Shown here: positions 34,845 through 46,554 of the stretch, piece after piece | Numbering within the stretch: position 1 is the stretch's first letter | Layout of the letters: every line of letters begins with the position of its first letter | From: Luidia sarsii | Taxonomy: Eukaryota; Echinodermata; Asteroidea; Paxillosida; Luidiidae | Direction of reading: 5' to 3' | Assembly: GCA_949987565.1 (NCBI GenBank) | Contig: OX465104.1 | Span: forward strand, 1,500,590 to 1,564,589 | DNA length: 64,000 bases | The notes under the pieces: model-generated | What the model was told of the DNA's origin: nothing | Databases searched by the model: none | What the model saw: the letters and a program-made list of their open reading frames with translations, nothing else | Translations under genes and position numbers: made by a program

Positions 34845-35930
34845 CGAAACCCCCAACACCCCAACAAACAAACAAACAAACAAACAAACAAACAAACAAA
34901 TAACCCCACTTTGTTTTGATATTGAAATGCTAGTACAACACAGCGAGCACAGAGTATGAAGTGTATGGCGAGGGTTTTTTTCTTCTTCACCAAAGGAGTA
35001 ATTGTCACGTTATCGGGTCTTTTATTGCTGTATCAGTTCTGGGACATGGAGGCCTGGTTTTGATGGAGGTCGCAATGGCGTCTCCCCCTGGGTGGCAATC
35101 TTTTATTTTCCAAGAGCTGCAAGGACATGACTCGCTAAATCCACGCTCTTCCAATTTCCGCTGTGAAAAAGTGCAACCTTGATCAACCTTTCATTCAAAG
35201 GAGGGGGAGTTGAGATGAGCATCGTCTGAAAGATTTTAAACCCTTGGGGTTCGTTGATGACGGGGAAAATGCACACACATGTCCATTCCTTCGCCTCCCC
35301 CCTCTCCACACGGAACGAATCATTGACAATCCGATTAGCTTTCCGTTCGCGATGTCCTTGAAACATTTTTCCGTCATATTTATTTATCGATAATGAGCCC
35401 ACGCAGCGCTAGCGCCAACCATCGATATACCCGCTGGCTCTTTCCCATCTTCCTCCCTCTTCGTTTCCCCAATTTTTCCCCTCCGAGTGTTCCGAATGCG
35501 TCAATTTCCCCCACGAAAACTCCAGCTTATGCACGTATGTCCGGGGGGGGGGAGTAATAAATGATAGATTTGGACTTCTCGAGATCGCCTTAGATGCAGC
35601 ACCCCCACCCCCCACTTAGTCGAAAGAAATTTCACGAGGCCACTTTTTGAGGCGAATTAATTTTGCAGACGACTGTGCGTTGGAGTGTTTCAGATCCTTT
35701 AGCTGCGCTGCACGCATTATACAGTGCATTACCGGCCCACTCTGCATTGCAGTGAGAAGGTTTTGATGCATCATGTAATTGTATGTACCACTTCACCGCT
35801 GAGACGCTGATTTTAAGACGGTGAAATTTTGTGAAAACAGCCAAGAGAATTTGACTTGCAATTGAATCTTTTAGGCCGGAACCTCTGGTTCAACGTACGG
35901 ACGCTCTTATCATGCACCCGAGCCGTATCC
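34845..35930. other. No gene seen
   Basis: A short (AAAC)n lies at about 34862-34900. A frame on the minus strand near 35640-35840 shows no recognisable motif. Confidence 0.5.
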
Positions 35931-36361
35931 CACTATGAACATCTAAACCGTAAAAAGGGGGTGAAAATGTCATTTTGCCGTGAAACTAAAAAGTCACTGT
36001 GATTTCACGGTGAATTTTACAGTGAATTCACAGTGAAAATAATCGCCTCTATGACCTGATAAGGACATCTTCTGGTCACTAAAGAGACCATGAGGTGGCA
36101 AGCTCCAGCCTTGAGGGATGAGAGATGGCTAATTCAATTACCAGTAGTGACCACTAGCCCCATAGAGGTACTGTATGGTGTCCTTGTACCTGTCACTCCC
36201 AGATACTTCTAAATTGCCTCTAGCCATTTACCACCAGGAATGTGGCCTTGGAGACCACTGGTGAAAACACCGTGAAAATGACTTGGCTAATAGGGGTGAA
36301 AACACGGTGATTTTTCTTTTCACGGCTAAATGACATTTTCACGGTTTAGATGTTCATAGTG
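35931..36361. mobile_element. CACTA-type MITE, 431 bp
   Basis: Perfect terminal inverted repeats CACTATGAACATCTAAACCG at both ends, flanked by the 3-bp duplication TCC. CACTA ends plus a 3-bp TSD are the hallmark of the CACTA/EnSpm superfamily. Sub-terminal TTCACGGTG motifs recur near both ends. No coding capacity. Confidence 0.8.
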
Positions 36362-36649
36362 TCCAGCCCTCAGATGGCGGCCTTCCAAAATAGTGAACGA
36401 TCAACGTGCATGACAGAGCCAGTTTAAAAGCTTTTGAGTCATTAACTACCGTGGTATATATCTCCAGGGAACATCTTCGTTCAGAAGCAAACGTATATTA
36501 GTTTGAAACCTGGCGACAGTCGTTCGGGGATCACATAATTATTGCATATTAATATTTCCATTTCTGAAACCGGCGCAATCTTTAATATTCCGCCGAACGG
36601 CGAGCGGAAAGTCGTCATCGTTATGAAGGATGAGTCGGATGGAGACATT

Positions 36650-37351
36650 GCATCTCTCTCTCTCCCTCTCCATCTCTTTCTCTCCCACCTGTCTCGCTTC
36701 CCCAGTTTCCCCAGCACTATTCTCTCTTTAAGCTCTCTCTCCACCCCCTCTCTCATCTCTATTATTATGTCCATCTCTCTCCCTCTCCCTTCCTCTATCT
36801 CGTCTGTAACACTGTCTCTCTTTCTTTCTCTTCCTATCTTCCTATCGCTCTCATTTCTCTCCTATTTCTTTCTCACTCCTCTCTCCACTCTACTTCCACT
36901 CTTCCTGTTTATCTCTCTCTTCCCTCTTTACCCCATAACTCTTTTCCCTTGCCTGTCCTCATTCTCCCTGACTCTCCCTGAGCTGTCTCTCTCTCCCTCT
37001 CTCCCCCTTACTCATCTCTCTCCCTATCTCCCTTTCTCTCTCTCCCTCTATCTCCTTCTCTCTCTCCCTCTCTCTGCATCCTTCTCTCCCTCTCTCTCTG
37101 CCTCCCTCTGTCTGCCCCCCTCTCTCTTCTTCTCTTTCTCTCTCACTCTCTCCCCCTCTTTCCCCTTCGCTCTCTCTCCCCCTCTCTCTCCCACCATCTC
37201 TCTCTACCTCTCTCTATCTCTCTCTCCCTCTCCCTCTCTCTCCCTCTCTTTCTCTCTTCCTCTCTCTCTCTCCCTCCCTCTCTCTTCCTCTGTCTTCCCC
37301 CTCTCTCTTCTTCTCTTTCTCTCTCTCCCTCTCTTTCTCTCCTCTCTCCCA

Positions 37352-37398
<47 letters not shown>

Positions 37399-37440
37399 CC
37401 TCTCTCGCTCCTCACTCCGTCTGCCTGTCTCTCTCTCCAT
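36650..37440. repeat. CT-rich tract
   Basis: Irregular TCTCTCCCTC-type sequence ending in a pure (CT)n at about 37358-37395. Open frames over it are low-complexity Ser/Leu/Pro. Confidence 0.85.
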
Positions 37441-37659
37441 TCCAACATGTTCTACAATATGTAAGAGATCTAGGGCTCGCTCGACGAACACTTAACCGAA
37501 TTCCCATATTGTCGGATGTTGATTGCAATCTAACAATTCGGGGCGCGCATTGCTCATGTGGTAACATCGCGATCCACCGGGCCTTCCTGTGTTTTGAATG
37601 TCAACAGAAAAAAAATAGAGCAGGGTCGTGGAAGGAGAATGCATTAAATGGCGGAACAA

Positions 37660-38106
37660 ACCCTTCTCCTTTCTCTCTGTCGCTCTCTCATTCCATCCTC
37701 TGTCTCTCTTGCTCCTCTATATCTCTCTCTGAATGTCTGTCTCTCTTACCTCGCATCACCTCTTTCCCATGCACCTCTTTCCAACCTCTATCTATTTATG
37801 TGTCTGTCTGTCTATATATTTGTCTGTCTTTCTGTGTGTATTTATGTATTTATTTTTCTCATCTATATCTACAGTACCCCTCTCTCCTCTGTCTCTATCT
37901 GTCCTCTCACTCCATCTCTCTCCTCTCCTCCTTCTCTCTCTCCCCTCCCTCCTCTCTCTCCCTCCCCCTCTCCCTTTCTCTCTCTAACTCCCTCCCTCTC
38001 TCTATATTATCTCTCTCTCTCCCTCTCTTTCTCCCTCACTCTCTCACACTCTCTCTCTAACTCCCCCCTCTGTCTATAATCTCTCTCTCTCTTTCTCCCT
38101 CTCTCC

Positions 38107-38183
<77 letters not shown>

Positions 38184-38235
38184 TCTCTTTCTATCTCCCT
38201 ATCTCTATCTCTCTCTCACCCCTCATTCTCTCTCT
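37660..38235. repeat. CT-rich tract
   Basis: CTCTCTC with TATCT, TGTCTG and a short (CA)n near 38172-38182. Confidence 0.85.
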
Positions 38236-38394
38236 GGTTTTGATGATTAAGATCCACCATCGTCTATCCTCTTATAGTGAACACAGCATCATGCAATGAC
38301 CATCGTGTACGATCGAATGTTATTTTTTTTCCCGAGCGCGAATCCCCACAGACACGTTGCTATCGGCGTCGAAGCACGTTGATTGCTCGCTGTA

Positions 38395-38770
38395 ACACTC
38401 CGCCCCTCCGCCTCCACCTCCCCTTCCCTCCCTTCTGCTCCCCCTCCTGCTCCCCTCCTCTCAATCCTCGTATCCCTCCTTCTTCCGTCATCTCTCCTCC
38501 TCCCCCTCCCCTCCTCTCCCTCCTCCTCTCCCTCCTCCTCCTCTCCCTCCTCTTCCAATCCTCTCCCCTTCTCTCTCCTCCTCCTCTCCCTCCTACTCCC
38601 CTCTCCCCTCCTCTCCCTCCTCTCCCACCTCCTCCACTCCTCTCCCCTCATGCTTCCTCTCCTCTTCCCTGCTCTCTCTTCTCCTCCCCTCCTCTCCTCC
38701 TGCGATCCCTGCTCTCCTCCCTCCCTTACCCCTCCTCTTCCCTCCCCTCCTCTTCCCCTCCTTCTCCTCC
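38395..38770. repeat. CCT-rich tract
   Basis: CTCCTCCCCTCC-type sequence without a clean period. Confidence 0.8.
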
Positions 38771-38779
38771 CAGCGCATC

Positions 38780-39787
38780 CAAACACCCTCTCCGGCTGTA
38801 CCAGTTAGTCAGCCCGTCTCCCACAGGCACCATTTCAGTATAAGGGCTTATAGGATTGACGACGCTGTGTCCTCCGGGTGACAAGCTCAGCACGACGGTA
38901 CGGGATTACACGCGATATTAACGCTCCATCAAAAACCTGTTTGCTAAGTTAATACAATGTAACCCCCTCCTTTAGTCATCTCGAGAAAAAATGTCTTTAC
39001 ACGAAACGCCACCTATTATGTTGTGCCGTCAGCCATTTTTTTTCCATAGGTAAGTGAGGCAACAATTCTTACTCATGAATTCATGTTATTTATTTATGTC
39101 TGGGGAGGAAAATGAAAAATTCATGAATAATTGATATAAATCATGACTTTATTTGACTCCCTTATCTACGAACAAAAATGCGTGCCGTTAGCCTCTATAA
39201 TAAATATTCAGTGCTTAGAGATCCTGCCATATGTGCTCTAATAAATTGAACGATTTTTATTTTATACACTCCTAAGAATCTGATCTTCCGTATCGATTTG
39301 AAGTTCTAATTCCTCCCCCCTTTATCGATTCTATGAAAATGTTGGGAAATATTCAAGAAACATTAGCACCCCACCTTGGACACGATTGGTGAAATTGTTT
39401 GTCGATAAAAAGGTGGCCAACCTGGTTGGATTGTCTCAATGTCTCGGTCCTAGACTCACAAACATTTCTGTGTAAATCTGAAGTGTGGCCCGAAACGATT
39501 TCGCCCACGGATTGTACACTATACAGAAGGTCGAAAACAATCTTGTCTCCATTCTGCCATATCGAAGCGCGTTATCAAAATCTCCGAAAAGTGACTGCGG
39601 TCTACAGTTGAATTGTCCTATTCCTCTGATAGAAAACAAGATAAAAAATGAGTAATTCCATAAATCCAATTTGTGACATTTTGGTGTCCCCACTTTCATA
39701 TGAAACCATTCAGCGTTCCTGCATGTAATATTGCAACAACTTAATGGAACGTTTTCTCGATTAAACAGTATATTAACCCCTCATTTG
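38780..39787. other. No gene seen
   Basis: AT-rich ordinary sequence. 40300-40739 also lacks a gene and contains a (GT)n/GGGT stretch at 40587-40660. Confidence 0.5.
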
Positions 39788-39892
39788 ATTTGAGAAAGGT
39801 CCTGCTAGGATCGAAACGTCAGGCCCTCTAACTTTTTCGATTTATGTATTGCAGGTCATTTTAGTCAATGAGCAGTTTGCAACAGTTTTCTC
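39788..39892 (+). repeat. Hairpin repeat, single arm plus flank
   Basis: TTTGAGAAAGGTCCTGCTAG then GATCGAAACGTCAGGCCCTC and the TCAATGAGCAGTTTGCAACA flank. Further single arms lie at 20536-20640 and 57163-57212. Confidence 0.7.
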
Positions 39893-39955
39893 TATTTACA
39901 GTATATCATACTGTTAATGAATAGCATACTTTCAATCTACTTAGTGGTTGATTAA

Positions 39956-40293
39956 AGGTCCTATACAACATTGGAAATGGTCAGAAGATTGCCACAGTTT
40001 GTGTGTTAAACCATTAAAAATTCAAAAAAAGCAATACTTCGAAGGTTTGAGCTCAAATGGTAATCTGAGAAAGCAGAAAAAGCCCCCAAAAAGTCACGGT
40101 TTTCGCACCGTACTGTAGTGTAAAAAATAGCTAATTGTAAATTTTTGAGTGAAGATTTCTCGAGGAGAACATTATCCCAGACAGTAAGATTTCAACATGA
40201 GGATTATATCATAGATATCTACAAACTGTGTAAATTAGAAGGGAATCTGTGGACATCGATGTTTTCCGATCTTCCCAATGTTGTATTGGACCT
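39956..40293. mobile_element. TTAA MITE copy
   Basis: Begins AGGTCCTATACAACATTGG and ends CCAATGTTGTATTGGACCT; flanks TTAA and TTGA. Confidence 0.75.
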
Positions 40294-40739
40294 TTGAGTT
40301 GTTACAGCGTTACATGCAGGAAAGCTGAATGGTGTGACGATGTAACACAGGCACAAATGCGTGCAGGGGAACAAAAACGACAACAACTTGAAGTGAGAAC
40401 CTGTGGCGAGTATACAGTCATTATGCCAACGTCCTTATGACCCGCACTAGGGAGCAGACGTATGCAACAGCGCCCCGCACACAAATGTTTAGAGAGCATA
40501 CTGTCCTGCCGACTGATTTCCCTCTTGGACGGCTGCTCATTCGTCTGAGATCTTTGAGGGCTTACCACCCCCTTCCCCTACAATGTGTGGGTGGGTGTGT
40601 GGGTGTGTGTGGGTGGGTGTGTGGGTGTGTGTGGGTGTCTGTGTGTGTGGGAGGGGTGTTGGTGATGTCAACGTTCCCCCCTCTCCCTTTTTCGTCTCTG
40701 CGGACCGATCCGTGTTTTGTTTTTTCGACGCCTAGAAAA

Positions 40740-41194
40740 TGTGACCCGGCACAGCATAATGAGGAATAACCCCACTTTTTAGATTTTCTAATGATGTGAA
40801 AGAGTATACCATGAGCTTTCAAATGATATCAACATTATTTCCGTGTTTCCCTGTTGTAAATAGTACAAGGTGACTTCGCTCGTTCATTTGGTACCAGACA
40901 CAAATAGCAGCACCATTGTAACTCCTCGAAAGTGGCCAATCAAAAAGGCAGGAACTTTACGTTTTCATGAAAACAGTACACAAACACTCCCCCGAAATCC
41001 TCGTTTTTTCAACATTTAGAGATGGTTTTCGGAAAAATCCTTCGGACATAATATCCTCCAATACATAAACTTTCCAAAAATACAAAAAAAGGAAGATTTT
41101 TATTATCAAATTGAGAAAATACTTTGACCTCAGGCGTTGTTTACTCGAAAAGTGTTTTGGTGGGATATTCCTCATGTCGGTGTGCCGGGTCACA
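40740..41194. mobile_element. TGTGACCCGGCACA MITE, 455-bp copy
   Basis: Same ends and orientation as the 27.8 kb copy, with about 200 bp of extra interior (CCCGAAATCCTCGTTTTTCA). The flanks are AA rather than TA. Confidence 0.75.
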
Positions 41195-41240
41195 AATGGT
41201 CCTGCTTAGCGATACCCTGCATGGAAATCTCGAGGTCTTA

Positions 41241-41710
41241 AGGTCGCCGCACACGAGAGCTATCTGCTGAGCAAACATTCTCTCGAGGTTGTTAGCTCAG
41301 CACGTAGCTCACCGTGTGTGCTGAACTTTTGGTGAGATTTCTGCCTCAAGAGGCCGTGAGACCAATATCTATCCTGTTTGATTTTTGTTTCGCCTCTCGT
41401 GGATGAAAAACTCATCGTGTGCGGCGACTTCAGCTACGTGCTTAGCAGAAAAAATCAACTGGCCATTGAAAGCGCACGCTCTGTTCACGTGATCACTTCA
41501 AAAAATATATGGTTTGCTCAGCACGTAGCTCAAGTCGCCGCACACGATGAGTTTTCATCCACGAGAGGCGAAACAAATCAAGATATTGGTCTCACGGCCT
41601 CTTGAGGCAGAAATCTCACCAAAAGTTCAGCGCACACGGTGAGCTACGTGCTGAGGTAACGACCTCGAGAGAATGTTTGCTCAGCAGATAGCTCTCGTGT
41701 GCAGCGGCCT
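41241..41710. mobile_element. Foldback MITE, 470 bp, ~210-bp arms
   Basis: The arms pair from AGGTCGCCGCACACGAGAG at the left to CTCTCGTGTGCAGCGGCCT at the right, leaving a loop of about 65 bases. Flanking triplets TTA and TTG suggest a degraded 3-bp TWA duplication as in PIF/Harbinger elements; the assignment is tentative. Confidence 0.75.
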
Positions 41711-42190
41711 TTGGCTGAATGGCACAGAGGTGCGCTGCTTGACCGGTGGAAACTAGGACCCCCTTCGCACCATTTATCGGTCAGCGATCGCCCTTTGTGA
41801 AACAAAATCCACGGTCGGGCAAATCGGTAGCACTTGGTCCGATCTTATGAGAGATGTTGGGAATTTGTGATGAAATTTGGATCGATACTATAATCATACC
41901 AACTGACGTGCGAATTTAAACTGCCCGCTAATTGAGTTAGCAGGAAAATGTTTCCATTTACGGTATGCTCATTTCATAGGTAAGCAAGTTTCCTTTGATC
42001 ATCAGCTTTATCTATGTTTTATGGAATCCATAATGCGAATCTTCAAATCCTTTTCAAATCGTCACAAAGCAAAGGCGTCACAATCTCTGTTCGAATCCCA
42101 CTCCCAAAATATGAATCCCGATTCGTTTTCGTCAGTTGACGAGAAATCAAGTCTAAGGTTAACACCGTCTTGTTTTTTTAATTTTGATAC

Positions 42191-42262
42191 CAACATCAGG
42201 CATCAGGCAAAGACATGAGCACTCGGTGTTTGTCACGTCGAGCAAGGCAAACCCTCATTGGA
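42191..42262 (+). repeat. SINE-B tail fragment
   Basis: Only the 3' tail is present (CATCAGGCAAAGACATGAGC to GGCAAACCCTCATTGGAA); the tRNA-like head is absent. Confidence 0.55.
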
Positions 42263-42319
42263 ATACCAAATTGTATGATCACCGCACCGTAGCCTTTTTC
42301 CCGCATCCGGCGCCCCATA

Positions 42320-42776
42320 TGTGACCCGGCACAGCGACATGAGGAATATCCCACCAAAATACTTTTCGAGTAAACAACGCCTGAAGTCAAAGTATCTTCT
42401 CAATTCGATTAAAAATAAATTTTGGATTTTTTGTATTTTCGGAAAGTTAATGTATCGGAGGATACTATGTCCAAAGGATCTTTCCGAAATCCGTCTCTAA
42501 ATGTTGAAAAACGAGGATTTCAGGGGAGTATTTGTGTACTGTTTTCATGAAAATGTGAAGTTCCTGCCTTTTTGAATGAGGAGTTAGTATGGTGCTGCTA
42601 TATTGTGTCTGGTACCACATGAACAAGCGAAGTTCCCTTGTACTATTTACAACACGGTACACACGGAAATAATTTTGATATCATTTGAAAGCTAATGGTA
42701 TACTCTTTCACATCATTAGAAAATCTCAAAATCTCAAAAGTGGGGGTTATTCCTCATTATGCTGTGCCGGGTCACA
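42320..42776. mobile_element. TGTGACCCGGCACA MITE, 457-bp copy, inverted
   Basis: Same family in the opposite orientation to the 40.7 kb copy, flanked by TA on both sides. Confidence 0.8.
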
Positions 42777-43084
42777 TATTATGATGTCCATATTATGAGG
42801 TCACGTTCGTAAAAGTATGGACAGCACTAAAAACAAATTGACGCGCAAACTTCCCGCCTACGTCTGCCGCTCTGGTTCCCGACCTCTTTCCCGACGTCTG
42901 TGATTCCCTTTCTACGGGCAGTAGCGCGGAACCAGATTGCCTTATAAACAAAACCACACTCTTGCTTTACTAATGCGTTAACCAGACCCCACCGCCACGA
43001 TCTATAACATCCATAATTTGAAAAAGCGGGGGTGTGATCATTGGTGATATGCGACAGTTACTGGTTGAATGCTTCTGACTGCAT

Positions 43085-43670
43085 GGCGCCCCCACCCCGG
43101 CAAATACTAGTTGACTATTTGGGATGGCCACCATCTAAGGGCTGGATAGCTCAGATGGTAAGAGCACTGGTGTGCCAAAGACTAGCTGACTATTAGGGAT
43201 GACCACCATCTAAGGGCTGGATAGCTCAGATGGGAAGAGCACTGGTGTGCCAAAGACTAGTTGACTATTTGGGATGGCCACCATCTAAGGGCTGGATAGC
43301 TCAGATGGGAAGAGCACTGGTGTGCCAAAGACTAGTTGACTATTTGGGATGGCCACCATCTAAGGGCTGGATAGCTCAGATGGTAAGAGCACTGGTGTGC
43401 CAAAGACTAGTTGACTATTTGGGATGGCCACCATCTAAGGGCTGGATAGCTCAGATGGTAAGAGCACTGGTGTGCCAAAGACTAGTTGACTATTTGGGAT
43501 GGCCACCATCTAAGGGCTGGATAGCTCAGATGGTAAGAGCACTGGTGTGCCAAAGACTAGTTGACTATTTGGGAAGGCCGCCATCTAGGGGCTGGATAGC
43601 TCAAATGGTTTACAGCGCTGATACAAACAACCAGAAATCTCGGGTTCACGTCCAGATTCAGTCAAAGTTT
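43085..43670 (+). repeat. 75-bp tandem repeat built from a tRNA-like 5' half plus spacer; last unit a full tRNA-like head
   Basis: GGCTGGATAGCTCAGATGG recurs at 43140, 43215, 43290, 43365, 43440, 43515 and 43590, a period of exactly 75 bp. Units join the tRNA-like D-arm half to a spacer ending CCACCATCTAAG. The seventh unit (43590-43665) instead continues into a T-arm half (TCGGGTTCACGTCC) and the SINE-A tail. Because 75 is divisible by three, a long frame stays open from 43230; it is not a gene. Confidence 0.85.
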
Positions 43671-43754
43671 TCTTTGCCGTTTTTTTTCTCAAAAGCTATG
43701 ATTTATCCGAAGGAAACAAAAACAACCGCAGGACTTGATGTCTGTCAGAAGGCA

Positions 43755-43855
43755 AGTGGGCCTGACGTTTGGATCCTAGCAGGACCTTTCTCAAAGGCAG
43801 AGAGCTTTGAGAAAGGTCCTGCTAGGATCCAAACGTCAGGCCCACTAAATTGTGA
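43755..43855. repeat. Hairpin repeat copy, near-perfect arms
   Basis: GTGGGCCTGACGTTTGGATC inverted to GATCCAAACGTCAGGCCCAC around CTCAAAGGCAGAGAGCTTTG. Both arms share the same T-to-G change (TTTGGATCC), so they changed together. Confidence 0.8.
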
Positions 43856-43904
43856 GATTTGTATTTTGGTAATTTTAGTCAGTAAGACAGTTGGCCACAT
43901 GTTT

Positions 43905-44105
43905 GTATATCACGTTTGTCAAAGGGCTTCCCTAACGCTTTGCACCTCCCTCACACGACACACACTGTATACCGCAATTTACCACAGTGCCCACAGGGGT
44001 GTATGCTCAAATACCACAGGACACCACAAAAAAACCGCTGTGGAATGTCCTGGTGCATGGCCCTTACCCTCCCACAGGAAAAACCATGTGTGGTTAATTG
44101 TGGTT
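43905..44105 (-). mobile_element. Second copy of the putative retroelement 3' end
   Basis: The minus strand matches 24985-25150 (CCTGTGGGAGGGTAAGGGCC, GACATTCCACAGCGG, CCCCTGTGGGCACTGTGG). It lies next to the hairpin repeat. Confidence 0.55.
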
Positions 44106-44589
44106 TCAATGCCGGTAAGAGAATCAGGCCTTTTGACATTTGCACGTTAATCAGTTTGGTCAGTTAGCAGTTTGCAACATTTTTATCCCCATTTTTTTCC
44201 CTCCACATTCCCCTATTAGTTGTACTTCCCTCTATTTGGCTTGAAAAGGGGAATTCAAAGAAAAAATGAGCCACAAACGTGTTGGCTCGTACTTTTCCCA
44301 ACCACGGTGCAAATCTAAAAAAAAAAAAAAAAAAACATTTACAACGGTGTCCCCCCGGCGTAAATAGACCTACACGGTGTACGCAGCTTTCCGTATAGCT
44401 TTCCGTCATCCGTCTTTTTAAAACTGAAACTCAATACGGGGCTTCGGGTGTCGAGGAACCGATTGCCGACTGTGTCTTCGAGCCCCCGGGTTATAAAACT
44501 TCTGCGTCGATCTCGGCTTGCTCTTCAATCGCGGCCTCGCCTGGAAAAAGCCACTCCGGCGCTTGCCGAACAAGTCGCGGCGCGGTGGA

Positions 44590-44645
44590 AAAACTGGGCG
44601 GGGCAGCTTCGCATTGGACGTCATCCAATTACCGCCGGGCCGGCT
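44590..44645. promoter_or_regulatory. Promoter-like motif cluster without an identified gene
   Basis: A GC box GGGCGGGGC (44596-44604) is followed by ATTGGACGTCATCCAAT (44613-44629), two CCAAT boxes facing each other around a CRE-like ACGTCAT. The surroundings (44440-44660) are CpG-rich. Confidence 0.4.
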
Positions 44646-44675
44646 CGACATTTGTCACCGCGCCGGTGTGTGCTC

Positions 44676-44744
44676 AACTGGTTAGTGGGGTGCGGCAAGG
44701 GGTAGAGAAAAGTACATCTTCCTGCCGTTTCGCTCGCTGTCTGT
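44676..44744 (+). repeat. Dispersed element end abutting a CT tract
   Basis: CTCAACTGGTTAGTGGGGTG, GGCAAGGGGTAGA, CATCTTCCTGCCGTTTCGCT and then polypyrimidine, matching the reverse complement of 10240-10310. Confidence 0.65.
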
Positions 44745-45930
44745 GTCCTCTTACTCCCCCTCTCCCTCTCTCTCTCTCCCCCTCTTTCCTCTCTCTGTCT
44801 CTTTCTCCGTATCTCTCTGCGTATCTCTCACCCTCTCACTCTCAATTTCCCCTCTACCTACCTCTCACTCTCAATTTCCCCCCTCTCTCCCTATCCGTCG
44901 CTCTCCCCCTCTCTTTCTCCCCCTCTCTCCTTCTTTTCTCTCTCTCTCTCTCTCTCCCTCTCTCTCCCTCTCTCTCCCTCTCTCTTCTTCCCTCCCTCTC
45001 TCTCTTTTTCCATCTCCCCCCTCTCTTCCTCTCTCTCACTGTCTCTCTACTCTCTCCCCTCTCTCTTTCCCTATTGCCCTGTCTATGTCTCTGTATCTCT
45101 CTGCCTCACTGCGTCTCTATCTGTATCTGTTTGTTTCTGTGTTTATTTATTGCTGTCTGAGTAAGTCGTTTGCCTTTCTGTCCCTCCCACTCTCACTCCC
45201 TATCGCTCTCTTTCCCTCTCTCCCACCTTTTTCCCTCTACAACTCCGTCCACTTCTCCCTCTCACGGTGTATTCACCTCTGTCTCTGCCCCTATCTCTCT
45301 CCCTCTCTCTCTCCACCTCCTCTCGCTCTCTCTGCCCTTTGCTCTCGCTGCCCCTCTCTCTCTCCATGTCTCTGTCGCTCTCTCTGTATCCTTGCTTTCC
45401 TTCTCTCTTGCCCTCTCTCCCCTCCCTCCACACCAATCTCGTCATGTCTCTGCACCTCCCTCTCTGCCCTGCCTCTCTCTCACCGTCCTCCTCTCTCTTC
45501 CTCCCATCTCTCTCTTTCCCTCCCTCCCCTCTCCCTCTCTCTTCTTTCTCTCCCCTTCTCTCTCCACCCTCTCTCTTTCCCCCTCTCTCCGCTCTCTCTC
45601 CCTCTCTCCCTCCCTCTCTCTCCCTCTGTCCACTCTCTCTCCTCTCTCCCTCTCTCTCTCTCTCTGTCCCTCTCCCTCTCTCTCTCCCCCTCTCCCCTTC
45701 TCTCCCACTCTCTCTCCCTCTCTCCCCTCTCTCCCCCTCTCTCCCCCTCTCCCCCTCTCCCCTCTCTCATTCTCTCACTCTCTCTCTCTCTCTCCCTCTC
45801 TCTCTCCCCCTCTCTCTCTCTCTCTCTCTCTCCCTCTCTCTCTCCCTCTCTCTCCGCCCTCTCTCTCCCTCTCTCCGCCCTCTCTCCCCGTCTCTCCCCC
45901 TCCCTCCACCCCCTCTCTCCAATCTTGTCC
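44745..45930. repeat. CT-rich tract, ~1.2 kb
   Basis: Long CTCTCTCCCTC-type sequence; the first part has tandem CACTCTCAATTTCCCC blocks (about 44838 and 44868). Confidence 0.85.
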
Positions 45931-45959
45931 TATCCCGTCCAAACGACTTGAGGCGTCTA

Positions 45960-46554
45960 TGTTACTGTTTGCCGAACGCTCTCCCGGCAAGTGTGTTGAT
46001 CTGTGACAAAAAAAAAACGAGACCGAGCGAGACGTGCCGGGAGGTACACTCTGACTCGTCCGAGCGGAGGGTCTGAGGCTGTCCAAACAACCGACCACTC
46101 GTGAGGGTTAGGGGAATGCTCTTAACTCCCCGATCCATCCAAAAAGGACACGGCTATTCGAAAAGTGCCGTTGCCATGGCATCTTGCAATTATCCGTGGA
46201 AACCCTCGCTGGATTTCGTGAAAGAGCCTCCCTCCCACCACTCTCCTAAGTGTAGCATTAAATATATAGATGTCTTTTTTAGCTTTTGATCTCCTCCTTG
46301 TTTGTTTCCCTTTCCCTCCTTTCTTTGCTTTTGGCCTTGTCCCTTGTGGTTGGCGATTTTCCACTCAGGAAATACTCACGAACCGGTTATCGCTCTGAAT
46401 CGCTCGCCACGGTACCGTTAAGCTACGGCAATATTGACTTGTTGGTGGCTATACTAGTGAATGATACGGATTGGTTTGTGTTAGCCCTTTGATTAATTGA
46501 AGCAAATATTCCGGAGAATGTTTAATCGTGCATTGGAGACTAGACATCCTAGCC
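45960..46554. other. No gene seen
   Basis: Ordinary sequence between two CT tracts. 48760-49129 and 49916-50509 are similar, with only faint 82-bp repeat traces (GCGGTGACACGGAGTGTGGC near 50274). Confidence 0.5.

Noticed and set aside
43230..44150. 306-codon open frame on the plus strand
   Set aside because: It exists because a 75-bp tRNA-derived repeat is divisible by three. The WIAQMV…-type protein is the usual artefact of translating a tRNA-like sequence.
44585..46076. Several long Ser/Leu/Pro frames
   Set aside because: CT-tract translations overlapping in all frames. The same applies to 2585-3166, 36542-37495, 37509-38079, 38277-38843 and 46497-47235.
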